DNA from: Flavobacteriales bacterium | GTDB lineage: Bacteria; Bacteroidota; Bacteroidia; Flavobacteriales; Flavobacteriaceae | Assembly: GCA_027031025.1 (NCBI GenBank) | Contig: JALVEJ010000086.1 | Span: 1-13,428 of the forward strand | Direction of reading: 5' to 3' | DNA length: 13,428 nt | Part shown: piece by piece, positions 1-7,248 of the stretch | Position numbering within the stretch: position 1 is the first letter of the stretch | Layout of the letters: each line of letters begins with the position of its first letter | Notes under the pieces: generated by a model | Seen by the model: the letters and a program-made list of their open reading frames with translations, nothing else | Told to the model about the DNA's origin: nothing | The model's database searches: none | Position numbers and translations under genes: made by a program

Positions 1-21
1 ATAACATAAATATTTAATAAA

Positions 22-549
22 TTACAGAATCAAATAAAGCATAGGAAAGAGCAACAACCAAATCAAATCGCACATATGCCAAAAGGCTGCACCGGCTTCA
101 ATATTGAATACATTCGGATTGTCCTTTATTTTTCTCAAACCCAAATACATAAAAAACAGAATGCCAAGTCCAACCAAAACATGAATGACATGAAAACCGG
201 TCAACAGCCAATAAAAACTAAAAAATGTGTTGTAACCTATCGTCAATCCATGTTCTATTTTTTCATAGTATTCTATGGATTTTAAAAACAAAAATAGCAA
301 TCCGCCCAACATTGCCAATTTATTATAAAAAACTGCTTTTTTCACATTGTTTTCTTTTACTTTTTGCACGGTCTTTGCCATAAAATAGCCGCTTGTCAGC
401 AAAAATAAGGTGTTGAGTGCGCCAAATGTCGTATTAAGTTGCAATCGAGACTGATGATACAATTCCGGATTTTCCCGGCTTGATACCGCCAAGGCAATCA
501 ATGCCACCCCAAAAGTTACCAATTCCAGTGTAATCAACACCCAAAGCAA
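22..549 (-). CDS. norE: Heme-copper oxidase subunit III family protein, NorE-like (5' end uncertain)
   Basis: An integral membrane protein of the cytochrome c oxidase subunit III / NorE family. Five hydrophobic helices are visible at about residues 1-22, 40-60, 74-92, 110-138 and 151-175. The family signatures are the FHVIHVLVG stretch in helix 4 (His120, His123) and a Glu151...WHM.D..W..LFP pattern in helix 5. NorE is an accessory protein of nitric oxide reductase whose exact role is unsettled. A complete norCBQD set on the same strand supports the NorE reading, although about 6.7 kb of unrelated genes lie between. The 175-residue length counts from a TTG at 549, but family-like sequence (FYPPGGI) continues upstream in this frame to about 573 and beyond. 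There is no ATG before the stop at 609-607. An ATG at 605 is in another frame, and one added base in the A-run at 567-572 would join it. A subunit III of a terminal oxidase encoded beyond the window edge remains possible. Confidence 0.75.
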   Translation of the reverse strand: MLWVLITLELVTFGVALIALAVSSRENPELYHQSRLQLNTTFGALNTLFLLTSGYFMAKTVQKVKENNVKKAVFYNKLAMLGGLLFLFLKSIEYYEKIEHGLTIGYNTFFSFYWLLTGFHVIHVLVGLGILFFMYLGLRKIKDNPNVFNIEAGAAFWHMCDLIWLLLFPMLYLIL

Positions 550-629
550 GATGCCGCCGGGTGGATAAAAAATGTTTTTATAATTAACTTCCTGTTTCGC
601 AACATATTAAATTTCAATTCTGTATTTAT

Positions 630-774
630 GGCGTTCGGGCGGGCTATCCGCTTATAGCCGCCTTGTGCCGCTTGTTGTTTTAGAGGCGGTGCGGGGGCTT
701 CTTGCGGTCGCCGCCACCCACCACAAAACAATCAAGCGCCCCTGCGGCGGGCTACCGCTTCTATCCCTAACGCC
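630..774. repeat. GC-rich intergenic repeat element with inverted ends
   Basis: This block is far richer in G and C than its surroundings and has no convincing reading frame. It starts with GGCGTT (630-635) and ends with the exact inverse, AACGCC (769-774). Near the left end is GGGCTATCCGCTTAT and near the right end a related GGGCTACCGCTTCTAT. A perfect 6-bp hairpin, GGCTAT/ATAGCC, lies at 642-659. From memory, the GGGCTATCCGCT and CTATCCCTAACGC phrases are typical of a dispersed intergenic element in Bacteroidota genomes; I cannot confirm its copy number here. It sits just upstream of the norE-like gene. Confidence 0.6.
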
Positions 775-910
775 GGGACAATCGACCGTGACAACATTTG
801 ACCGGATGGATTGCAAAACAAAATTACTTAATTTTGATACGATAAATGCCCCATATTGTTTAGAATAGGATTAGATTCAAAAATAATATAATCCGATTAA
901 ATTCTTGAAT

Positions 911-931
911 AATTTCACCCCTTCGGGGTTT
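911..931 (+). repeat. REP-like palindrome, outlying copy
   Basis: The core ACCCC-TTC-GGGGT (917-929) is a 5-bp perfect stem with a 3-base loop, preceded by AATTTC. It matches the three copies at 1611-1733 and lies on the opposite side of the 173-residue protein gene, 59 bp beyond its stop codon. It could also act as a weak transcript-end hairpin for that gene. Confidence 0.6.
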
Positions 932-987
932 GCATTTTCACAACCCGTGTCATCTTATTTTACCAACACTTTTATATTGCTTTTTAG

Positions 988-1509
988 TTATGGAAATTTG
1001 ATATTTCCTTCTTTTTTTACCAAAATCCAATTTTCTTTGTCAATATCTTCCGTATCAACCTGTTCAACTAAATTCCAAAATATAAAAAAAGGGGTAAGTT
1101 TCACCGTTCTTTTTCTACCATAACCCAAAGCCCCATTGTCCCATAACTGTCTGTTGATTTTCACCCCGGGATTATCCTTGTTTTCATACATCATTTCTTC
1201 ATTAATCCAAGCGCCAAATCCAAATATAAACATCAAATATATTGATGCGATACCCATTGCTCCTGCAACGATGGAAGTAAAAATGCCAATAAGTATATTT
1301 GTTTTTCGAGTATTCAGTGTTTTTAAAGTCCATATAAGTGTCAGTAAAACGACAATAGGCAGTCCCCATAAAATAAAATCATAAAAAAGGTGTCGATGAT
1401 GCCAATCAACAAACTCAACCGGAACCATTTGTCCAATAGTCATAGCATAAATTGTGATTCCAAAAAACATTAAGGTTAACCACTTAAATATTTTTTGAAT
1501 TTGTCTCAT
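988..1509 (-). CDS. Membrane protein of unknown function, 173 aa
   Basis: I do not recognise this protein as a named family. It starts with a short basic segment and has three hydrophobic stretches at about residues 10-28, 44-62 and 71-99. A soluble C-terminal tail of some 70 residues follows. The loop between the first two helices holds a histidine cluster, DWHHRH (35-40). The tail contains the phrase QLWDNGALGYGRKRTVK (121-137), which looks conserved-domain-like and resembles, from memory, small unnamed proteins of Flavobacteriia. No catalytic motif is visible. The gene stands alone: 444 bp of repeat-filled spacer separates it from moxR upstream, and about 440 bp of spacer separates it from the norE-like gene downstream. 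The ATG at 1509 is the only start that includes the full first helix. That a real gene is here is fairly secure; its function is open. Confidence 0.75.
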   Translation of the reverse strand: MRQIQKIFKWLTLMFFGITIYAMTIGQMVPVEFVDWHHRHLFYDFILWGLPIVVLLTLIWTLKTLNTRKTNILIGIFTSIVAGAMGIASIYLMFIFGFGAWINEEMMYENKDNPGVKINRQLWDNGALGYGRKRTVKLTPFFIFWNLVEQVDTEDIDKENWILVKKEGNIKFP

Positions 1510-1603
1510 TGTTTAATACTTTGAAAAAATGGCTCTATGTTGTTTTGTGTGGGTAATAATAAATTAGGTTCAAGAATCATATAATCATGGCGATTATTTT
1601 TTT

Positions 1604-1733
1604 AAATATAATTTCACCCCTACGGGGTTTATGTTTTTAACGTCATAAATTTTCTATAAATATATCACCCCTTCGGGGTTCAATGGTGGTTTTTTATTGT
1701 TCAATCTATAAATATATCACCCCTACGGGGTTT
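1604..1733 (+). repeat. Three tandemly spaced REP-like palindromes
   Basis: The cores are ACCCC-TAC-GGGGT at 1616-1628, ACCCC-TTC-GGGGT at 1667-1679 and ACCCC-TAC-GGGGT at 1719-1731. Core starts are 51 and 52 bp apart and all three point the same way. The second and third share a longer block that begins TCTATAAATATATC directly before the core, so the repeated unit is about 28 bp. Loop bases alternate between TTC and TAC. Short palindromes of this kind in Bacteroidota resemble REP elements. Confidence 0.7.
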
Positions 1734-1741
1734 ATCAAATA

Positions 1742-1754
1742 AGCCCGAAGGGCT
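1742..1754. repeat. Short hairpin AGCCC-GAA-GGGCT
   Basis: A perfect 5-bp stem with a 3-base loop, followed at once by GACATTATTAT (1755-1765). It is a different sequence from the ACCCC/GGGGT palindromes but has the same architecture, and lies 10 bp beyond the last of them. Confidence 0.5.
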
Positions 1755-1792
1755 GACATTATTATAAGAAAACAATAAAACAAAGTCTTTGA

Positions 1793-1810
1793 CCCCGACA
1801 AATGTCGGGG
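1793..1810. terminator. CCCCGACA/TGTCGGGG hairpin, possible end of the moxR operon
   Basis: A perfect GC-rich inverted repeat: 8-base arms at 1793-1800 and 1803-1810 separated by AA, realistically a 7-bp stem with a 4-base loop. It is the strongest hairpin downstream of moxR, about 144 bp past the stop codon. It lacks a clear T-run on the minus strand, so it could equally be a member of the neighbouring repeat family. The tail GACATTATTAT (1811-1821) repeats the one after the hairpin at 1742. Confidence 0.4.
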
Positions 1811-1953
1811 GACATTATTATTTATTATTTGAGATATTATATATACACTTAAATCGATATAGACCCAAAAAAATGGATATATTGCCTAAAGCAAAATAGA
1901 AATACACATTTTAAAAAATTTCAAAAACAGTTCTGAAAAAAGGAAAATATCTA

Positions 1954-2907
1954 CTACATCAACTCTTCAATGATATCCTCAACGGTCACACCTTCGGCTT
2001 CACCTTTATAGTTAAGCAAAATACGATGCCGTAAAATACCTTTGGCTACGGCTTGCACATCTTCGATATCGGGAGATAATTTACCGTTAATCAAGGCGTT
2101 GGCTTTGGCGGCTAAAATCAAGTTTTGCGATGCCCGCGGACCGGCACCCCAATCCAAATATTTTTTGACCAATTCGGGGGCAGCATCCGATTTTGGGCGG
2201 GTTTTACCCACTAAACGCACGGCATATTCAATCACATTGTCCGCTACCGGCACGCGTTTGACCAAATCTTGATAGGCCAGTATTTGCGCTTTGTTTATAA
2301 CCGGATTGATTTGCACATCACGGCTTATAGTCGTGCTTTTAACCACTTCAACTTCTTCGTCAAAGTTTGGATAATCAAGTTTGAGCGCAAACATAAACCG
2401 GTCGAGCTGGGCTTCCGGAAGCGGATAGGTCCCTTCTTGCTCAATAGGGTTTTGGGTGGCTAAAACAAAAAAAGGTTTGTCCAACTCAAAATTTTGATTG
2501 GCAATACTCACCTGCTTTTCTTGCATAGCTTCAAGTAAAGCTGCTTGTGTTTTTGGCGGTGTCCGGTTAATTTCATCTGCCAGCAGAATATTGGTAAAAA
2601 CGGGGCCCTTAATAAATTTAAAATGCCGGCTTTCGTCCAATATTTCTGTTCCGAGTATGTCGGACGGCATCAAATCGGGGGTAAACTGAATGCGTTTAAA
2701 ATCCAATCCCAGACTTTGGGCAATAGTATGCACCATTAAAGTTTTTGCCAATCCCGGCACCCCGATCAGTAAGGCATGACTACCACCGAGTATGGACAAG
2801 ATGATATCGTGAATAACGGGTTTTTGACCAATAATAATTTTACCGGTTTCTTGTTTTAATCGCTCAATATTTTGTTGTAATTCTTTGGCTAATGCAACGT
2901 CAGACAT
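1954..2907 (-). CDS. moxR: MoxR-family AAA+ ATPase
   Basis: A cytosolic AAA+ ATPase of the MoxR family, 317 residues, the usual length. Walker A is GVPGLAKT (49-56), Walker B with its acidic pair is ILLADEIN (107-114), sensor 1 is ATQNP (150-154), and PEAQLDRF (164-171) carries the conserved arginine. MoxR proteins act as chaperone-like ATPases, often paired with von Willebrand A or DUF58 proteins encoded next door. No such partner is adjacent here. The gene instead follows the SurA-like gene by 4 bp and closes a four-gene envelope chaperone operon. This suggests, by inference only, a role in maturation or quality control of exported proteins. It differs clearly from the NorQ ATPase at 9360-10133, so the window carries two MoxR-type ATPases of separate subfamilies. 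The ATG at 2907 fits the operon spacing. Confidence 0.92.
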   Translation of the reverse strand: MSDVALAKELQQNIERLKQETGKIIIGQKPVIHDIILSILGGSHALLIGVPGLAKTLMVHTIAQSLGLDFKRIQFTPDLMPSDILGTEILDESRHFKFIKGPVFTNILLADEINRTPPKTQAALLEAMQEKQVSIANQNFELDKPFFVLATQNPIEQEGTYPLPEAQLDRFMFALKLDYPNFDEEVEVVKSTTISRDVQINPVINKAQILAYQDLVKRVPVADNVIEYAVRLVGKTRPKSDAAPELVKKYLDWGAGPRASQNLILAAKANALINGKLSPDIEDVQAVAKGILRHRILLNYKGEAEGVTVEDIIEELM

Positions 2908-2911
2908 ACTT

Positions 2912-4270
2912 TTATTTTTTTATCCAATTACTGTCAAATTGACAATGTTGAAAATCATTATTGATTTTGATATAATTATTTTTGATTTTTTCGTTCATCC
3001 ATTTCACCAAAACCTTTTGTTTTTTCTCTTCCAATGCCATTTCCTTGATTTTCGGATAATCTTTGACAAAATCCATTTGGTGCGTCGGGATACGTTTCTT
3101 GACCATGATGATTTTATACAATTCGTGTCCGGTTCGGTCTTTTTCGGTTATAACTTCCGAAACGTCTCCTTCCTTCATATCTTGCACAATTTGATGCAGA
3201 TTAGGGTCTAACATGGTCAAATCGAGCATAGAATCACCGGTGTTAGGATTAATAATTTTACCACCGTATTTTTTGGTTTCTTTGTCATCAGAAAATTCGC
3301 GGGCGGCTTCTTCAAAAGTCAATTCTTTATCTATAATACGTTTTCTGATAGTGTCCAACTGCTTTTGAGCGGCACGTTTGTTTAAGAAACTGATTTCGGG
3401 CACCATTAAAATATGTCTTACCACACGTTCCTGTCCGTTAATTTCTTCGACGGTTAGGATATGCCAGCCAAATTCGGTTTTAAACGGTTCTGACACCTGA
3501 CCTTTTTCCAAACTAAACGCAGCATCTTTAAATTCTTGCACAAATGCCGATTTACGGGTAATGACATATTTTCCGCCGTTTGCCCGTGAACCGGGGTCTT
3601 CCGAATACAATACGGCTTGTGCCCTAAAACTGGCACCAGCTTCTACTTTTTTCTTAATCTCTTTCAGTTTGTCTATAACTTTTTGTTCGGCTTCTTTGTC
3701 GGGTTTGGGTTTGATAACAATTTGCAACAATTCAACTTGGGTGCCTATTTCGGGAATTTTATCTTTGGGTATGGCATCAAAAAAAGTTTTGACTTCTTCG
3801 GGACTGACATCGACATCTTTGATGATTTTTTGTCGCATCTGTTCACTCAATTTTTTGTTTTTATCGAGTTTTTTTAGTTCTGTTTGCAATTCCGCCAGGG
3901 TATTTTTGTTATAAAATTCCAGAACTTTTTCCAAACTGCCTCCCATTTGCGTTTTCATATACTCAATTTGCTGGTTGACCATACTTTCTATTTCTTTGTC
4001 GCTAACTTTTATCAAGGTATCTTTTTTGGCTTCCAGCAACAGTAATTTGTTTTGCAACAGCCGTTCCAAAATCTTACAATCATCGAGATTTTTAGTGTCG
4101 ATACCTTGCTGTTTCAATTGAATTTTTAGTTGTCCTATTTCAGAATCTAAAACAATTTGGTCACCGACTACGGCTGCAATACCATCGACTTTGACACGTT
4201 TGTCTTGGGCAAAAAAGTTCATCGAATAAATTGATAATATAGTGAGTATCAATGTTTTTAATCTATTCAT
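2912..4270 (-). CDS. surA: SurA-like periplasmic peptidyl-prolyl isomerase / chaperone
   Basis: A secreted foldase of 452 residues, close to the length of SurA. Residues 1-22 form a signal peptide (basic start, hydrophobic core, ending FFAQ). Residues 28-150 match the SurA N-terminal chaperone region: VDGIAAVVGDQIVLDSEIG is the classic opening, followed by helices. Two parvulin (PpiC-type) domains follow at about 178-276 (ending FGWHILTV) and 283-392 (starting VVRHILMV). SurA escorts unfolded outer-membrane proteins through the periplasm towards the BAM complex. The first 8 bp overlap the end of the upstream lipoprotein-like gene, and moxR begins 4 bp downstream, so all are probably co-transcribed and translationally coupled. 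Isomerase activity of each domain cannot be judged from sequence alone; the chaperone role is the safer inference. Confidence 0.9.
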   Translation of the reverse strand: MNRLKTLILTILSIYSMNFFAQDKRVKVDGIAAVVGDQIVLDSEIGQLKIQLKQQGIDTKNLDDCKILERLLQNKLLLLEAKKDTLIKVSDKEIESMVNQQIEYMKTQMGGSLEKVLEFYNKNTLAELQTELKKLDKNKKLSEQMRQKIIKDVDVSPEEVKTFFDAIPKDKIPEIGTQVELLQIVIKPKPDKEAEQKVIDKLKEIKKKVEAGASFRAQAVLYSEDPGSRANGGKYVITRKSAFVQEFKDAAFSLEKGQVSEPFKTEFGWHILTVEEINGQERVVRHILMVPEISFLNKRAAQKQLDTIRKRIIDKELTFEEAAREFSDDKETKKYGGKIINPNTGDSMLDLTMLDPNLHQIVQDMKEGDVSEVITEKDRTGHELYKIIMVKKRIPTHQMDFVKDYPKIKEMALEEKKQKVLVKWMNEKIKNNYIKINNDFQHCQFDSNWIKK

Positions 4271-5153
4271 AGGTTTGTTTGGTTTTAAAAATTTTAAATA
4301 TCTTTTGATTAATCGCCTCTTGTTTGATGCTGTTTTCCATACGCGACATAGCCGCTTGTTTTCGTTTGCTTAAAATGAGTTGCTTTAAATCATCTTTAAT
4401 CATGGACAAAGGCATTTCCTGATTTTGCTGCACAACATCCTTAACAAACACCAAATATAAACTTAAAGTATCTGACAACACAAACTTTTTGCTTTTTTTT
4501 AAGATATATTTGTCATTTACACGATTAAAAACCGGCAATTCTTTTTTAAAATCGGATAGGACATACCATTGGTTTGCCGTTAAGTTATATTTTGAAAAAC
4601 TATTGGTGTTTTTGATTAAACTATCAAAATATTCAGGTTTTCCGGAGAAAAACCATTTTTTAAATTTTGAGATTTTGGGATGATTTTTTTGAAAGACCAA
4701 AAATTTAGGCTTGATTACGGCTTCTTTGCTCTTAAAATAGTGCCGGTATTTTTGATAATAAGCTTGCAAAGTATCTTCGTAGACAACCGTATCAATGTAT
4801 TTTTGCAGCAATCGCTCTTTATAAGTGCCGGTCAATAAATCTCTGCGATACTGCTCAACCAAACGATTGATTTTTAAAGTATCGACGTTTTGTTCGGCTT
4901 GTTTGAGGAGCAAAGTGTTGTAAGCCCAATCTTCAATATATTGATGTATGGCATTAAGACTATCTTCCGGTGATTTATCTTGGTAAACTGCCGGATCAAT
5001 ATCTTCCAAATACAAATATGTATCATAAATTTTAGCCACAGGGGTTTTGTCGGGCGTCTTTTGAAAATATTGACATCCGACAAACAGTAATATGACCGGT
5101 AGCCAAATTTTACTTCTTATATTTTTTGCGTAATTGTTGCCAAACAGTTTCAT
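4263..5153 (-). CDS. Lipoprotein-like partner of the parvulin chaperones, 296 aa
   Basis: The N-terminus is basic with a hydrophobic stretch ending LLFVGC, with Cys27 as the likely lipidation site. The -3 residue is Phe rather than Leu, so the lipobox is imperfect. The rest is lysine-rich, helical and hydrophilic. Residues about 40-135 look like the N-terminal chaperone helices of SurA/PpiD-type proteins (for example EDWAYNTLLLKQAEQ). I see no parvulin core with its HIL and FGWH landmarks, so an isomerase activity is unlikely. The gene sits between two parvulin genes, overlapping the upstream one by 44 bp and the downstream one by 8 bp. It therefore probably encodes a periplasmic, membrane-tethered chaperone of the same pathway. 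The ATG at 5153 is needed to include the basic residues before the hydrophobic stretch. The lipoprotein call is moderately sure, the function inferred. Confidence 0.75.
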   Translation of the reverse strand: MKLFGNNYAKNIRSKIWLPVILLFVGCQYFQKTPDKTPVAKIYDTYLYLEDIDPAVYQDKSPEDSLNAIHQYIEDWAYNTLLLKQAEQNVDTLKINRLVEQYRRDLLTGTYKERLLQKYIDTVVYEDTLQAYYQKYRHYFKSKEAVIKPKFLVFQKNHPKISKFKKWFFSGKPEYFDSLIKNTNSFSKYNLTANQWYVLSDFKKELPVFNRVNDKYILKKSKKFVLSDTLSLYLVFVKDVVQQNQEMPLSMIKDDLKQLILSKRKQAAMSRMENSIKQEAINQKIFKIFKTKQTYE

Positions 5154-7047
5154 TCAATTCAACCGGATATTTCTTTTTGAGTGCTTTGAGCCATTGTTCT
5201 TCTAAATAATTTTGATAGTCATTGGTAACTTTACCCTTAACAGCTTTTAATTCAGGGATTTCTTCAGGCTTAATTTGTTTCAAATACAGCACGACATATT
5301 GTTTACCATCTTTATGAATAACCGGTTTTCCGATTTTTAAGTTGTGTTTTTTTATCAGGTCGTCACCGGCTACATAATCTTTTTCTTTGACTAAAATATT
5401 TTGTGTTTTATATTTATTGATGATGTCTTCTTTGGTTTTGCCATGTTCTAAGTCTTTGGCAATTTTTTTAGCCGTTTTTTTATCGTTGGTTTGTACCATA
5501 ATCACATCATAACGTTTGGGTAATTTATATTGCATTTTGTGTGCTTCAAAGAAATTTTGCAAACCCAAAGTATCTTTAATAGATTTATCCCAAACCATAT
5601 CCGATTTGATACGGAACAACATCAAGCCGTTTTGGTATTCTTGCATGGTTTGGGCAAAATCGGGATAAATTTGTTCGAGATGATTGTTGTAGTAGGCAAA
5701 CAATTGGTCTTTTTTAAACCTTTCAAAAAATTTCTCGATGATGTGATCTTTTTGGTCATAAGTAGCGGCATTGTGCGCTTGCCGGCGGTATAAATATTGG
5801 TAAAAATCTTTGTAAGTTACTTTTTTATCGTTATTGATGATAAACAAAGTTTCATCTACACTTTTATCTTGCGGTATTTGCCATTTGTTGATAAAAAAGT
5901 CTTTTGTTATATGTTTTTTTACTTCATCCAGATTACCGATCATTTTTATAGGAAATTGTTTTTCAATGCGTTTCATCAGCTTTTCTTTTCCCATTTTAGA
6001 CCGCTCGTCGCGCATAACTCTTTGTTTAAGCATGGTTTTGACTTGATCAAATGGCGGAATCGGATACTTTTTAAGCAATTTGACGATATGCCAACCGTAA
6101 CGGGTTTGAAAAGGCTCGGAAATATCACCCGGATTTTTCAAGGCAAAAGCCGCTTTTTCAAAAGGCGGAATCATAGAACGGATACCAAATTTGCGCAACC
6201 TGCCACCGCGTTTGGCACTGTTTTTATCGTCTGAAAATTTGCGTGCCAAGTTTTCAAACGTGTCTTGTTTGTTTTTTAATTTATCATAAATGTTATAAAT
6301 ACGTGTTTTTGCATCACCTTCCTTGTCTTTTTTGTTGTTCATGGTAACGATGTGTGCCACTTCTATTTCGCCTTTAGCCGGGCGTTTGTCCAATACTTTG
6401 ACGATATGATAGCCGAAACGGGTACGAAAAGGTTTGGAAATTTTACCCACCGGAGTGTTATAAGCGGCGGTTTCAAAAGGATAAACCGTATGGAAAACAT
6501 TGATATAATCTAAATCACCTTTGTTGCCTTTGGCGCTGGGGTCTTGTGAATATTGTTGTGCCAATTTTCCAAAATCTTCGCCGGCTTGGGCTTTTTTATA
6601 AATTTCCATGATTTTTTTATAAGCTTTTAAGGTGTCCTGCGGAGCAGCATCTGCACCTACTTGCACCAAAATATGCGCTACATGCACATCGGTTTTCATC
6701 CGCTCATAAGCTTCTTTAACCAATTTGTCGATAATATCGTTATCGGCCAAATATTTCTTAGCCAAATCGCGTCTGTAAGATTTCAATTCGCGTTGCAATT
6801 GCGGAATGGTATCATATTTTTTTTGATAAGCATCTTCCAACTCAAGCTTGTAGCGTGTAAAAAGTTGCCTATAATTATCAATATCCTTTTGTGCAGGATC
6901 TTGCACCAAATCCAAATTTTTGGTATACATACTCTCAAATTCTTTAACGCTAACCGGTTTTCCGTTGATTTTCATCAATACCGGCGATTGTTGCGCCCCC
7001 ATGATGAGAGTCGCCATTAAAAATATCAAAAATGCATATCGTTTCAT
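5110..7047 (-). CDS. Periplasmic peptidyl-prolyl isomerase with two parvulin domains, 645 aa
   Basis: First gene of the envelope chaperone operon. Residues 1-19 are a signal peptide (MKRYAFLIFLMATLIMGAQ). A helical chaperone region follows (about 24-118), opening with MKINGKPVSVKEFESMY as in SurA/PpiD-type proteins. The first parvulin domain spans about 121-220 (VHVAHILV to FGYHIVKV) and the second 229-327 (EVAHIVT to YGWHIVKL), each with the GG/GD and FxxAAF landmarks. The remaining 300 residues form a long lysine-rich C-terminal region without a recognised domain. It should act in the periplasm on newly exported proteins, next to the SurA-like protein from the same operon. It resembles PpiD only in domain content: PpiD is membrane-anchored and has one parvulin domain, so I give no symbol. 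It overlaps the next gene by 44 bp. Confidence 0.9.
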   Translation of the reverse strand: MKRYAFLIFLMATLIMGAQQSPVLMKINGKPVSVKEFESMYTKNLDLVQDPAQKDIDNYRQLFTRYKLELEDAYQKKYDTIPQLQRELKSYRRDLAKKYLADNDIIDKLVKEAYERMKTDVHVAHILVQVGADAAPQDTLKAYKKIMEIYKKAQAGEDFGKLAQQYSQDPSAKGNKGDLDYINVFHTVYPFETAAYNTPVGKISKPFRTRFGYHIVKVLDKRPAKGEIEVAHIVTMNNKKDKEGDAKTRIYNIYDKLKNKQDTFENLARKFSDDKNSAKRGGRLRKFGIRSMIPPFEKAAFALKNPGDISEPFQTRYGWHIVKLLKKYPIPPFDQVKTMLKQRVMRDERSKMGKEKLMKRIEKQFPIKMIGNLDEVKKHITKDFFINKWQIPQDKSVDETLFIINNDKKVTYKDFYQYLYRRQAHNAATYDQKDHIIEKFFERFKKDQLFAYYNNHLEQIYPDFAQTMQEYQNGLMLFRIKSDMVWDKSIKDTLGLQNFFEAHKMQYKLPKRYDVIMVQTNDKKTAKKIAKDLEHGKTKEDIINKYKTQNILVKEKDYVAGDDLIKKHNLKIGKPVIHKDGKQYVVLYLKQIKPEEIPELKAVKGKVTNDYQNYLEEQWLKALKKKYPVELNETVWQQLRKKYKK

Positions 7048-7090
7048 ATTCCTAAAAATTTATATTATCCAAAACATTTCAAATCAAACG

Positions 7091-7098
7091 CAAATTTA
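7091..7098 (-). promoter_or_regulatory. Candidate -7 box for the parvulin/moxR operon
   Basis: Read on the minus strand this is TAAATTTG, a full match to the Bacteroidota -7 consensus TAnnTTTG. It lies about 43 bp upstream of the 645-residue protein's ATG. No TTG at the expected -33 spacing is visible, so the call rests on the -7 box and its position alone. Confidence 0.35.
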
Positions 7099-7160
7099 AG
7101 ATATTTTATTGAGTTAAAGTTGCATTTACTAATGGAACTTGTGAGAGCTACTGTGCTACA

Positions 7161-7210
7161 CCAAACAAACCGGAATGAACTGCAAAAGATTAGCCAATAG
7201 AATTGTTTGG
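7161..7210 (-). terminator. Long-loop inverted repeat downstream of norD
   Basis: CCAAACAA (7161-7168) and TTGTTTGG (7203-7210) are perfect 8-base inverses separated by 34 bases, about 40 bp beyond the norD stop. The long loop and absence of a T-run make this a weak terminator candidate. It is the only noticeable hairpin between norD and the next operon. Confidence 0.25.
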
Positions 7211-7248
7211 AGATTATAAAAAGAAAAGAATTGTGACATTAGGTATAA

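Larger units (their letters stand above)
1510..1953. other. Non-coding spacer filled with palindromic repeats
   Basis: This gap of 444 bp between the moxR stop and the start of the 173-residue protein gene has no supportable reading frame. It contains three REP-like palindromes at 51-52 bp spacing, then two further hairpins (1742-1754 and 1793-1810). Each of those two is followed by the same GACATTATTAT tail. The part next to moxR (about 1822-1953) is plain AT-rich sequence. The promoter of the 173-residue protein gene should lie near 1510-1560, but I see no clear TAnnTTTG box there. Confidence 0.7.

Noticed and set aside
567..605. Programmed -1 ribosomal frameshift in the norE-like gene
   Set aside because: The six-T run does not present the standard X XXY YYZ slippery heptamer in the frame of the ATG at 605, and no downstream structure stands out. 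A base error or plain frameshift is simpler; transcriptional slippage stays possible.
534..731. 65-residue minus-strand frame over the GC-rich element
   Set aside because: It is made mainly of the repeat element; only its last part, from the ATG at 605, matters as the possible shifted start of the norE-like gene.
1604..1733. CRISPR array
   Set aside because: Repeats of about 28 bp at 51-52 bp spacing look CRISPR-like at first, but there are only three, the repeats differ in loop and flank, the in-between sequences are AT-rich filler, and no cas gene is in the window.
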